The translations under genes and the position numbers were made by a program. The notes below the pieces were generated by a model. That model worked only from the letters and a program-made list of their open reading frames with translations. It was not told the origin of the DNA and ran no database searches. 64,000 bases of DNA from contig CATYXQ010000003.1 of NCBI GenBank assembly GCA_958414825.1, positions 14,982 through 78,981 of the forward strand, read 5' to 3'. Of this stretch, positions 56,867 to 64,000 are shown in pieces (the stretch's first letter is position 1; every line of letters begins with the position of its first letter). The stretch is from an uncultured Eubacteriales bacterium. Lineage in GTDB: Bacteria; Bacillota; Clostridia; Oscillospirales; CAG-272.

Positions 56867-57207
56867 CACCAAACGTCCCCCTTTCTGCGAAGCGAACGCG
56901 CGCGCTTGCGCCAAAGACCGAGATAGGCCGCTTCAGCGCTCTCCGAAAAGGTTTTTTCAAGCGTCTTGTCGCCTCCGTTTCTGCACGCCACAAAACAGAG
57001 CAGCGGCAGATAAAATTCCTCGCGCAGCCCAAGCTCGTCCGACAGCGTTTCCGGCGGCGCGTATTCCCCCTCCGAAAAAAGCAGCTTTTTCGGATAGCGC
57101 GAAAGCAACGTGCGCACGCCCATATCCAGATGCACGAAAAATGTGTAGAGCGGCGGTTCGCCGCCGCACAGCACCGTGCAGTCGCCGTATAATTTTTTCA
57201 GATCCAT
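56866..57207 (-). CDS. Small head-tail connector protein
   Basis: 113 residues: MDLKKLYGDCTVLCGGEPPL, an aromatic middle (LYTFFVHLDMGVRTLLSRYP) and a basic end (WRKRARSLRRKGDVW). Size and place directly after the capsid gene match gp4/connector-type proteins. No family recognised by sequence. CGGGAGG precedes the ATG. Confidence 0.55.
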   Translation of the reverse strand: MDLKKLYGDCTVLCGGEPPLYTFFVHLDMGVRTLLSRYPKKLLFSEGEYAPPETLSDELGLREEFYLPLLCFVACRNGGDKTLEKTFSESAEAAYLGLWRKRARSLRRKGDVW

Positions 57208-57357
57208 ACGATCCTCCCGTTTTTGAAAGCAGGGGACGGCGAACCGCCCCCTGCATCTGTTAAAAAAGCAAACCGTCAGCCAAACAGAACCCGGCCTCCG
57301 TTTTCAGAACAGCCTGATTCCGCGCTGAAACCTCGTTTTTTGGCCGTTTGACTTTCC

Positions 57358-58563
57358 TCAGGCGCCCGAACCCGCAGACGCGCCCGCATTTGTAAAGCGA
57401 ACGACGCCGCCCGGATTTTCGCACATCAGGTTGCCGTAGGAAGCAAGCAGCGCGCGGAAAATCGAGGTATCGGGCATCGGCACGAAAACGCCGCCGTTCT
57501 TTTCCATAAAGTTCCAGGGCGTCGCTTCAAGGTAGAACGTGGAGGTATCCACGCCCCAGGCCTCCCCGTCGGGAACAAAGCGCTCGTTGACGATCACAAC
57601 CTCGCTCGAACCGACCAGCACCTTGTATCCGACCGCGCCGCCGATAAACTGATATTTGTCGGCCACGGCGATGTTGTTTGTGTGGATGTAGTCCTGATAA
57701 GCCAGGAAAGCGTCGTCGCCCATCATAATGAGGTCGATGGACGCGCCTTTGTAATCCTTGGCCTGCTTGACGCCGCGGTAGAGCACGAGATCGGTCAGAT
57801 CGTTTTTCGCGTCCACAACGGTAGGCGCAAGCCAGGGGTTGTCGGTCTTGGAAAGCCCGTAGATGCTGCTGCCCGTGAAAATAGCGCCGAGACCGCAAAG
57901 CTCGCGGTTGTAGCTGCCCTGCACGGTGATAAATCCGCCGGTTGCGCCGAGCGTCAGCGTGCCCTCTACCGTGATCTTCTTTGCGGCGCGGTCAACCGAA
58001 ATCACCCGCTTGCCCGAATTGGCTTCGGTCAGCGTCGGATCGCCTGAGGACGGCGTGTTGTACAGGTCAATCCGCAGTCCCTCGATCACGTTTTTCACAC
58101 TGTCGAGCGTGAGCGTGGTCACGCCGTCCGCCGCGCTCGCCGCGCTGACGGCGGCCAGCTTGCCGCTGCCGTCCCCGAAGAGCGCGCGGCCGATGTTCCA
58201 TTTTGCGGCCGCATACGATCCGCGGATCTCGCCGTCCAGCGCGTTCATCATGGACGAGGCGTTTCCGCTTGCCAGTTCGACGGTCTTGTTGGAAATTTGC
58301 AGATCGACATACATGTCAACCGCGTCAAGCTCAAAGCGGACATAGCGCTGCGCGCCCGCCTTGGGCGTGCCGACGCCCTCCGCGCCAAAGCCAAATCCGC
58401 CGTTGATGCCGATCGGCGCGGCGCACTTGATGGTGTTGTTTTTCAGCGGAACCTTTTTGATGCGTTCCAGAAAGGGCGAGGGCTCCGTATTGATCTGATT
58501 GCAGAGCGCGGGCTGATACTTGTCCTTGAGAATCGCTTCCAGCTTTGTCAAAATTTGTGCCAT
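57358..58563 (-). CDS. Major capsid protein
   Basis: 401 residues from ATG 58563 (AAAGGAG upstream); an in-frame ATG 45 bases earlier overlaps the ribosome site. The order of segments, SPFLERIKKVPLKNNTIKCA, RYVRFELDAVDMYVDLQISN, KQAKDYKGASIDLIMMGDDA and DTSTFYLEATPWNFMEKNGG, fits a phage coat protein of the HK97-fold type. Position after scaffold and portal supports it. A 150-base gap follows, containing a GC hairpin before the connector gene. Confidence 0.8.
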   Translation of the reverse strand: MAQILTKLEAILKDKYQPALCNQINTEPSPFLERIKKVPLKNNTIKCAAPIGINGGFGFGAEGVGTPKAGAQRYVRFELDAVDMYVDLQISNKTVELASGNASSMMNALDGEIRGSYAAAKWNIGRALFGDGSGKLAAVSAASAADGVTTLTLDSVKNVIEGLRIDLYNTPSSGDPTLTEANSGKRVISVDRAAKKITVEGTLTLGATGGFITVQGSYNRELCGLGAIFTGSSIYGLSKTDNPWLAPTVVDAKNDLTDLVLYRGVKQAKDYKGASIDLIMMGDDAFLAYQDYIHTNNIAVADKYQFIGGAVGYKVLVGSSEVVIVNERFVPDGEAWGVDTSTFYLEATPWNFMEKNGGVFVPMPDTSIFRALLASYGNLMCENPGGVVRFTNAGASAGSGA

Positions 58564-58582
58564 TGTTTTTTCTCCTTTACGA

Positions 58583-59125
58583 TTAAAGTCCGAGCGCCTC
58601 GCGCGCAAGCGCGGAGGCCTCGCCTATGGTTTTGGGTTTTTCACGCACAGTCGCGGGCATACTGAAATTGCCCGCGCTGGCAAAAAGCGCCGGTTCGTCT
58701 TTGGCTCTGAGCGCGGCCGCGAAAGACGTTTCAAGCGTCCGCATCACCTCGGGCGAGCGGCGGACAGCCGCGAGAAGCTCCTCTGCGGTCGGCTCGGCGC
58801 TCCTTTGCATCCCGCGGTCGATATAGTAGGCCATACGCAGCTTTTCCTCGTCCGGGAGCGCGTCGAGCGCGGGCGTTTCGGCCAGAATGCGCTCGACAGC
58901 CTCCATGCGTCCGCCAAAGTCCGCAAAGCTTGCGTCCGCCGCCATCTTGTACTTTGCCGCCTCGTAGCGCGCGCGCCGGAGTTCATCCTCCTCAGCCGAC
59001 TTTCCGGCGTTCTCGGCATAAGCGCGCACCGCCTCCTCATAGGCCGCGAGCGCGTCGGCGCGCTCGTCCTCCGGCAGAGCGGCAAGCTCCGAAAAGTTCA
59101 GCGCCGGAAATTCATGATTTTCCAT
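58583..59125 (-). CDS. Phage scaffolding protein
   Basis: 180 residues, strongly acidic and helical (FSELAALPEDERADALAAYE, ARYEAAKYKMAADASFADFG), with a short basic/proline C terminus (MPATVREKPKTIGEASALAR) of the kind that binds coat protein. Located between portal and coat, overlapping the portal by 14 bases. Scaffolds guide procapsid assembly and are removed later. Confidence 0.75.
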   Translation of the reverse strand: MENHEFPALNFSELAALPEDERADALAAYEEAVRAYAENAGKSAEEDELRRARYEAAKYKMAADASFADFGGRMEAVERILAETPALDALPDEEKLRMAYYIDRGMQRSAEPTAEELLAAVRRSPEVMRTLETSFAAALRAKDEPALFASAGNFSMPATVREKPKTIGEASALAREALGL

Positions 59126-60995
59126 TTTCTTTGTTCTCCTTGAAAATTTTTACATGCTCGGCGATATGGTTCTCCAGCGCCTGCGCGCGCCGGGGATCGC
59201 TCTGCTTCATTTTATAATAGGAATACTCAAGCGCGGCGCGCCGGTGCTCGGCAATGTGAATTTCATGGTCGTCGCACGCGCCGACCGCAAGCGGCGCGCC
59301 CGAAAGCAGTTCGCCGTTTTCACGCCGCGCCGCCGCGCTTTGCAGATCGTCCTCGTAGAGCGTGCGCACAAAGTCGCCGATGTGCATCCGGCAGAGCAGC
59401 TTTTTCTTCACGCCGCGCGGGATTCTGCCCGTCTCGTCCTCGAAAAGGCCGAGCGCGATTCCGCTTCGGATCGCCTCGATTTGGCTTTCGTCGCTGTGCA
59501 GCAGCGTGTTTTCGCTTTCAAACACAATGTCGTAGGAGTTGATGTCCTCGCCGCACCAGACAAGCAGCGCCGATCGGTCGTTTGCCCCGGTCAGCCGCTC
59601 GATATGCGTAACGCTTCCGTGCGCCTTGTAGAGCTTTAACCAGATTTTACCGGCGCGCAGCACCGCGGCGCGGATCAGGTCGGCCGTCAGCGCAAGCCGG
59701 ACGCCGTCGATCTCGCGCAGACGCTCGATCGCGCTCGCGCTGGTCAGGGCGGAGCCCTGGTTGCCAGTCGCGCCCAAATGCGAAAGTCCGGCGGCGTATT
59801 CCATCTCGTTTGCTAAATTCTGGCACTCCTCGAACACGCTGCTTGGGAAATCCGCGCTCGCCAGCGGCTTCGGCTCGCCGCGGTCGGGGTTGTACTCGAC
59901 GATGTCTCCGGGCGCGACTCCGTTCTGCGCAAGCTCCTCCATGTCTTCGACTGCGCCCTCAGGAACAAGCAGCGGATTGAGCGCCAATGTGCGAATGTAG
60001 TCGTGGATCTTGTTTTTCACGCCGTTGTACGCGCGCTGAAGCGGAATCAGATCCTCAATGACCGAGCGGCCGAAGAACATTCCCGCCGCGTTTTTGCAGC
60101 GCAGCATGACCAGCGGATACTCGTCTATCGGCAGCGTGCCGTAATACAGAATGCGGTCGGGCGTCGCGATAATCATACGCCCCGACGGATAGCGCGCGTT
60201 CGGCTTTTCCATGTAGGTGCGCACGTAGGTCGCATTTTCCGGCTTGCGGTAGGCGATGGAAAAGGTCGCGCCCGTGTAGCCAAAGCCGCCGCTGCCCGGC
60301 GAAACGCCGAGCGCATACGAATCGACCTCTGCGGGCTTTACCCGAACGCCGTACCGCCTGTCCACCTCGGGTACGCTCACCACCTGTTCAATAATCACCG
60401 AGGTCTGGTCTGCAAGGTTTTCCTTGTAAATGCTCTCAGGCAAAACCTCGTAGGGCGTGAGCACGCCGAAATCCAGGTCGCCCATCGGCAAAAGCTCATC
60501 CCCGACGCGGCAGGCGTCCCCCTTGCTTTTGTCCCACCACGAAAGCAGAAAGGACGTGCCGCAAAGCTCGCTCCACAAAATCATGGAATCCTTTTTGGAA
60601 AGGAAATCGCATTTGTACTGCGTCTGGCGGAGCAGCCTCGTGGCTATCAGACTTTTTTCATAATCCGCAAGCTCGCTTGTCGCGGGGCTGACCTCCATTG
60701 AAAAATCGAGCGCCTTGAAATTGGCGATGCGCGTGTCGATCAGCGGCGCGATACGGTTGTAGATTCCGCGCTCCATATAGTCGTAGGGGGGCGCGTAGTC
60801 CTCAAGCTCGCTGCCGTACGGATTGACGTCGCAGTACTGGTGCCCCGCGTAAAAATTGGACGAAAGCATCCAGCGAAGCTCGAGCGGTCTCCGCTCTGTG
60901 TGACGGCGGCGGCACTCGGCGTCGATCATGGCGAGAAGGTCTTCCCTGTACTCGCCGCGCGGCCTGGTTTTTTCTTTGAATTTAAACAGACTCAT
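59112..60995 (-). CDS. Phage portal protein, P22-type
   Basis: 627 residues from ATG 60995 (GGAGGGGACGGCC upstream). N-terminal LLAMIDAECRRRHTERRPLE, YNRIAPLIDTRIANFKALDF, then VIEDLIPLQRAYNGVKNKIH, the motif typical of P22-type and related podovirus portals, and NEMEYAAGLSHLGATGNQGS. Twelve copies form the ring through which DNA enters and leaves the head. Its start overlaps the small membrane gene by 14 bases. Confidence 0.8.
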   Translation of the reverse strand: MSLFKFKEKTRPRGEYREDLLAMIDAECRRRHTERRPLELRWMLSSNFYAGHQYCDVNPYGSELEDYAPPYDYMERGIYNRIAPLIDTRIANFKALDFSMEVSPATSELADYEKSLIATRLLRQTQYKCDFLSKKDSMILWSELCGTSFLLSWWDKSKGDACRVGDELLPMGDLDFGVLTPYEVLPESIYKENLADQTSVIIEQVVSVPEVDRRYGVRVKPAEVDSYALGVSPGSGGFGYTGATFSIAYRKPENATYVRTYMEKPNARYPSGRMIIATPDRILYYGTLPIDEYPLVMLRCKNAAGMFFGRSVIEDLIPLQRAYNGVKNKIHDYIRTLALNPLLVPEGAVEDMEELAQNGVAPGDIVEYNPDRGEPKPLASADFPSSVFEECQNLANEMEYAAGLSHLGATGNQGSALTSASAIERLREIDGVRLALTADLIRAAVLRAGKIWLKLYKAHGSVTHIERLTGANDRSALLVWCGEDINSYDIVFESENTLLHSDESQIEAIRSGIALGLFEDETGRIPRGVKKKLLCRMHIGDFVRTLYEDDLQSAAARRENGELLSGAPLAVGACDDHEIHIAEHRRAALEYSYYKMKQSDPRRAQALENHIAEHVKIFKENKENGKS

Positions 60996-61176
60996 GGCCG
61001 TCCCCTCCTCTCTGGCGCGCAAGCGCCCGTCTGTGCGCCGATGCATGGATCAGCTTTGCTTTTTTTGCCGGCCGCGCCCCGTCAAGCCGGGAGAGCAGCG
61101 CGGCGCGCTCCCGGCGGTGGAGCGCCTCCAGCAAAAGTACGGCGGCGCAAAACGCAAATCCGAGCGCCTCAGTCAT
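60982..61176 (-). CDS. Small phage membrane protein before the portal
   Basis: 64 residues; ATG 61176 overlaps the preceding stop. One N-terminal helix (MTEALGFAFCAAVLLLEALH) followed by a basic tail (RRERAALLSRLDGARPAKKA). Genes of this shape often precede portal genes in clostridial phages. Function unknown. Confidence 0.6.
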   Translation of the reverse strand: MTEALGFAFCAAVLLLEALHRRERAALLSRLDGARPAKKAKLIHASAHRRALARQRGGDGHESV

Positions 61177-61348
61177 GCTTTGCCGCCTTTTTCGGCCGGG
61201 TCAGCTTATAGATCTGCCCCGCGCAGTCGGCGCAGATGTAAAAACCGCCGAGCAGATTGGGACTGCCCGAAATGCGGAAGCAGTCGGTGTTTCTGCACGA
61301 GGCCACCGAGCAGATATGCCTTGCCGGCTTTGCCGTGATTTGTTTCAT
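61169..61348 (-). CDS. Small zinc-ribbon-like phage protein
   Basis: 59 residues from ATG 61348 (AAGGAG 10 bases upstream; an ATG three codons earlier is too close). Cysteines in CSVASCRNTDC and CADC could hold one zinc ion as in a small zinc ribbon. It lies between TerL and the membrane protein, where phages often keep small HNH or zinc-finger genes. Function unknown. Confidence 0.6.
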   Translation of the reverse strand: MKQITAKPARHICSVASCRNTDCFRISGSPNLLGGFYICADCAGQIYKLTRPKKAAKHD

Positions 61349-61479
61349 ATCGTTCATTCTCCTTTATCGGACTTGCCCGCGGCGGCGGCGCGCTTGCCCT
61401 GCCGCCGCAGACTTTTTGGCAGGCTTCGCGGCCGCCGGGTTCCCTTTCGCCGACGCGGCGAAAAAACGTCTGACCAAAA

Positions 61480-62811
61480 TCAAAACCGCTTGCCCCGGCT
61501 GCCGCGCCCCGTAAAATCCCGGACGCTCACCGCGCGCTGAGCGCGGGGCGCGTTCGTCTGCATCACTGCGAAATAGCGGAGCGCGTCCGGCAGATGCGTG
61601 ATCTCGTGCGGCTCGGTCTCGCAGTCGCCGATGCGCTTTTTGTCGCCCACAAGCGAGGGCAGGCATCGAATCAGGTTTTCGCAACTTGAAAAAATCTTCA
61701 TCCGCGCGTCCTCGCCGCCGTCGGGGGCGCGCTGAATTTTCAGCCACTCCTTGAGCGCAAGCCAACCGCCGACCCGACTGTTGTCCGAACGGCAAAGCGG
61801 CACGCCCCCGCGCGCAAAGAGCGTTGCGATGCTCTTGCCGCTGTCCTTTTGGCGCGACCAAAGGTCGGGCGGCGCAAAAGTGCAGTACACGTCTAAGTCC
61901 GCAGAGGCGTTTTGAATAGCCTCCGCCGCCTCGGACACGATCAGATCGTGCGCGTACACCTCGCGGAAGACCAGCGCCCGCCCGGCTGAGTCCACCGCGA
62001 CAAACAAACAGGCCAGCGCGTCCAGCCCGTAGTCGATGCTCCGGTAAATCCGCGCCCCGGCGGGAAGCGGACAGGGATCTACGACATGCACGTCCCGCCG
62101 GAACTCCGGGAAAAACTGCCCGCCCCCGACGCCCCATTCTCCCAGTCCGCAAACGCGGTATCGTTCGGGGTCGCGCAGGCGCATTTCCTCAAAGACCCGC
62201 AAATCCGCCGCGTCCAGCCATTCGTTGACCTTGTAATTTACGGTCATGGCGAAAATGTCGGGGGCGCTCCGGTCAAAGAAGCGGCGCTTTAGCCAGTGCG
62301 TGTCGCTCCAGGGGTTAAAGGTGAGCGTGATCTGCTTGAAAAGGCCGGGCGGCGTCTCGCCGCGAATGGATTCGTCGAGCGTGTCGAACGCTTCCTCCGA
62401 GTCGATCTCAAAGGCCTCCTCAATCCACATCCAGCAGAGCGCGCCGCGCGAAACGGTCATGGAAGTCAGCTTGAGCGGATCGTCCAGCCCCGCGAAAAAA
62501 ATCTTCTGACCGGTCGATTTGAGCGTGATTTCAAGCGGCGCCGTCCTGGTCTCGAAGAGCTTTTCCGCCCCAAAGCGCGCAATCGCCCACTTCAGTTCGG
62601 CAAAGGCCGAGCGTTCAAGCGTCCGGTAGGTTCGCCGCACGACCAGAAGATTGGCCTCCGGATAGCGCATCAGATGGTAGATATACCAGAGCGCCGCCGT
62701 TTTGCTTTTTTTGGACGCGCGCGACCCCTTGACCACCCGATACCGGGCGCGTGTGCGCCAAAACGCGCCGTACCCGCCGCCGACTACATCGGGGAGGTAC
62801 ACTTCGCTCAC
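61480..62811 (-). CDS. terL: Phage terminase large subunit (Terminase_3/XtmB type)
   Basis: 443 residues. ATPase domain with Walker A KGSRASKKSKTAA and Walker B LCWMWIEEAFEI; nuclease domain with RSIDYGLDALACLFVAVD and the late acidic HLPDALRYFAV. It pumps DNA into the capsid and cuts it. It overlaps TerS by 4 bases (ATGA). The closest familiar relatives are PBSX-type terminases. Confidence 0.92.
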   Translation of the reverse strand: MSEVYLPDVVGGGYGAFWRTRARYRVVKGSRASKKSKTAALWYIYHLMRYPEANLLVVRRTYRTLERSAFAELKWAIARFGAEKLFETRTAPLEITLKSTGQKIFFAGLDDPLKLTSMTVSRGALCWMWIEEAFEIDSEEAFDTLDESIRGETPPGLFKQITLTFNPWSDTHWLKRRFFDRSAPDIFAMTVNYKVNEWLDAADLRVFEEMRLRDPERYRVCGLGEWGVGGGQFFPEFRRDVHVVDPCPLPAGARIYRSIDYGLDALACLFVAVDSAGRALVFREVYAHDLIVSEAAEAIQNASADLDVYCTFAPPDLWSRQKDSGKSIATLFARGGVPLCRSDNSRVGGWLALKEWLKIQRAPDGGEDARMKIFSSCENLIRCLPSLVGDKKRIGDCETEPHEITHLPDALRYFAVMQTNAPRAQRAVSVRDFTGRGSRGKRF

Positions 62812-63215
62812 TGCAAGTCTTCCTCGCCGCAGATCATGACCGGCAGCGCGATGCTCCCCTCAACGCGGTCGCGGAACACGCCGTAATACTTGCCGAGCAA
62901 TTCGGCGCTGCGGTTGACGTCTGAAAGACGCGGCCGCGCCGCCTGCATCTCCACGCGCTCGCTCCGCTCAACGACCGGTTCCCCGTCCGCATCCACCGAG
63001 CGCGTCTCGGTGCGCAGTTTCACTGGTACGTCCTCAGTCTCCTCGCGCCGCACGATTCGGCTGAGCGCCGCGAGCACTTCATGCACATCGGCGATCTCAG
63101 GGTCGTTTTCGGACAGAACAGAGCGGGCGGCGGATTCTTCGGGGCTATGTTCTCTGCCGTGTCTGCGGCTCTCCCCACACGCCGTCTCTTTGTTTGTCCG
63201 TTTGGCTTTCTCCAT
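62808..63215 (-). CDS. terS: Phage terminase small subunit, lacking the usual N-terminal HTH
   Basis: 135 residues from ATG 63215 (AAGGAGG 8 bases upstream). The second half, IADVHEVLAALSRIVRREET and LSDVNRSAELLGKYYGVFRD, matches the oligomerisation/C-terminal part of Terminase_2-type small subunits. The standard N-terminal DNA-binding HTH (NATQAAIRAGY-like) is absent; instead there is a basic, polar stretch (EKAKRTNKETACGESRRHGR). Either DNA recognition uses this basic tail or another protein supplies it. Gene order next to terL supports the call. Confidence 0.7.
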   Translation of the reverse strand: MEKAKRTNKETACGESRRHGREHSPEESAARSVLSENDPEIADVHEVLAALSRIVRREETEDVPVKLRTETRSVDADGEPVVERSERVEMQAARPRLSDVNRSAELLGKYYGVFRDRVEGSIALPVMICGEEDLQ

Positions 63216-63583
63216 ATCGGCTTCCTCCTTTTCAAAGCGTTTCGGCGGTTCCCCGCCGCACTTTTTATTATCCATACGCAATCCGGGATTTTTCGGCAAG
63301 TTCAGAAATTTCTGTATTTTCCAAAAAAATAAAACGACCGGAGACCAAAATCTCCGGCCGATCGCCGATACAGTTGTCTATCGCGCCGCCAAAGGCGGAC
63401 AGGACGCAATATACGCGCGTGTCATTTGCGTCAGACGTTATTAAAATGAACGAGACAGGGCATACTATGATTCAAATCCCGTTAAAGACGAAAAATTGAA
63501 ATAAAGACAGAAAAAGCAATTTCCAAAACCGATTCGCGCAAAAAGACCCATTTTCTTTTACGGCGCGGCAAAAGCAGAGCGTT
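63216..63583. other. 368-base gap between terS and the 108-residue gene
   Basis: Contains a terminator-like hairpin (63322-63360) and otherwise no frame with a ribosome site. It may hold the promoter of the structural genes or a packaging (pac/cos) site; no consensus was found. Confidence 0.5.
63322..63360 (-). terminator. Terminator upstream of terS
   Basis: CCGGAGA pairs with TCTCCGG around TTTTGG and runs into TCGTTTTATTTTTTT on the minus strand. It would end the transcript of the 108-residue gene. Confidence 0.75.
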
Positions 63584-63910
63584 TCACTTTCTTCCCCTGG
63601 GCAGAATGGCAGAATCGTGGCATCCGCCGCAGGAGATTCCCCGTTCGTTGAACACATCCACGATTTGATCCACTTTCGTAAAATCGTCCGTCGTATTATC
63701 GGACAGAATATCAATGACCTCGCGAATGATAATCATCAGTTCCCGTTTGACCGACGCGCGGACCTCTTTCGCAAGCGTGTCCATATAATCCAGAAGATGC
63801 CGGCCGAGATCCATCGCCGCCAGCGTATCGATCATTTCCAGTTCCGCCCGCATACTCAAACTCGGCTCCATGTCCGGCGTGTAAAACATTTTTTTATTGA
63901 TTGTTCCCAT
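63584..63910 (-). CDS. Hypothetical protein, 108 residues
   Basis: MGTINKKMFYTPDMEPSLSM start with AAGGAGT 6 bases upstream. Mainly helical (AELEMIDTLAAMDLGRHLLD, VKRELMIIIREVIDILSDNT) with a Cys pair near the end (GISCGGC). No family recognised. A strong promoter lies just upstream and a terminator downstream, so it is a single-gene unit on the phage strand; a regulator or phage early gene are both possible. Confidence 0.6.
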   Translation of the reverse strand: MGTINKKMFYTPDMEPSLSMRAELEMIDTLAAMDLGRHLLDYMDTLAKEVRASVKRELMIIIREVIDILSDNTTDDFTKVDQIVDVFNERGISCGGCHDSAILPRGRK

Positions 63911-63954
63911 CTTGTTACTCCTTTGATTTCAATATTCAATTTCATCTATTTATA

Positions 63955-63983
63955 ATTATGACTTGCAAACTTCTATTTGTCAA
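63955..63983 (-). promoter_or_regulatory. Promoter for the 108-residue gene
   Basis: Minus strand TTGACA (63983-63978), 17 bases, CATAAT (63960-63955), about 45 bases before the ATG, in an AT-rich patch. Confidence 0.82.
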
Positions 63984-64000
63984 TAGCAAAACTATAGAAA

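Larger units (their letters stand above)
51808..63910 (-). mobile_element. Compact prophage structural cassette (short-tailed type)
   Basis: About 16 minus-strand genes with mostly ATGA-type junctions in phage order: TerS, TerL, two small genes, portal, scaffold, major capsid, two connector-size genes, a propeller-like tail protein, collagen-like fibre, coiled-coil membrane protein, M23 lysin and two small membrane proteins. No tape-measure, sheath, tube, integrase, repressor or replication gene lies inside; the right end may continue past the window. The portal and propeller protein resemble P22-type parts. No att repeat was recognised at the left edge. Confidence 0.85.

Noticed and set aside
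61364..62152. 262-codon frame on minus inside terL
   Set aside because: Very Arg/Ala-rich and lies in another frame of the well-supported terminase.

Overview
The window looks like chromosome of a GC-rich, Gram-positive anaerobe of the class Clostridia, most like Oscillospirales/Ruminococcaceae of gut or other plant-fibre habitats. Reasons: the zapA-U32-maf-mreBCD-PBP2 order, PFL/UPF0210 with an ACT-domain partner, S-layer-homology and dockerin anchors on secreted glycosidases, TTGACA-N17-TATAAT promoters and strong GGAGG ribosome sites. No rRNA or CRISPR array is present, so the lineage is an inference.

Layout. (1) 1-10955, plus strand: division/shape genes (zapA end, U32 peptidase, maf, mreB, mreC, mreD, PBP2), then nth, asnS and an aminotransferase; most junctions overlap by ATGA. 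(2) 11129-12783: a MATE transporter behind a long structured leader that holds a three-hairpin repeat element and a terminator-like attenuator. (3) 12786-34284, minus strand: a carbohydrate island. It has three secreted GH43-type proteins (one SLH at the N terminus, one dockerin at the C terminus, one SLH at the C terminus), a beta-helix/stalk protein, a solute-binding lipoprotein with no permease, an AraC regulator, a GH2 beta-galactosidase and an unassigned alpha/alpha-barrel hydrolase. A second, inverted copy of the three-hairpin repeat lies at 19526-19641. (4) 34285-38019: a LUD protein with a regulator of inverted domain order, then PFL and ACT genes. (5) 38135-42143: a small membrane protein, a lipoprotein, alr and a membrane-anchored solute-binding-like protein. 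(6) 42253-43577: an AT-rich restriction-modification island (BglII-type nuclease plus MT-A70 methylase). (7) 43743-47248: aspS-truB-pgeF. (8) 47334-47772: an XRE regulator divergent from a broken Cys-rich mini-gene with a palindromic operator. (9) 47914-51608: an MFS transporter, tRNA-Gly(CCC), tRNA-Ile(CAT) and two secreted proteins. (10) 51808-63910, minus strand: a compact phage structural cassette (TerS, TerL, portal, scaffold, coat, connector, propeller-like tail protein, fibre, lysis genes) with no tape measure, which suggests a short-tailed phage.

How it fits together: region 3 reads as a wall- or cellulosome-tethered system for cutting arabinose/xylose/galactose-containing glycans. 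Its products would be bound by the lipoprotein and sensed through AraC; a 14-base motif shared by the two operon promoter regions hints at co-control. The most interesting unexplained items are the anchor-swapped GH43 paralogues, the repeat element and MATE leader, the PBP-LuxR regulator, the XRE/Cys-rich locus and the minimal phage cassette.
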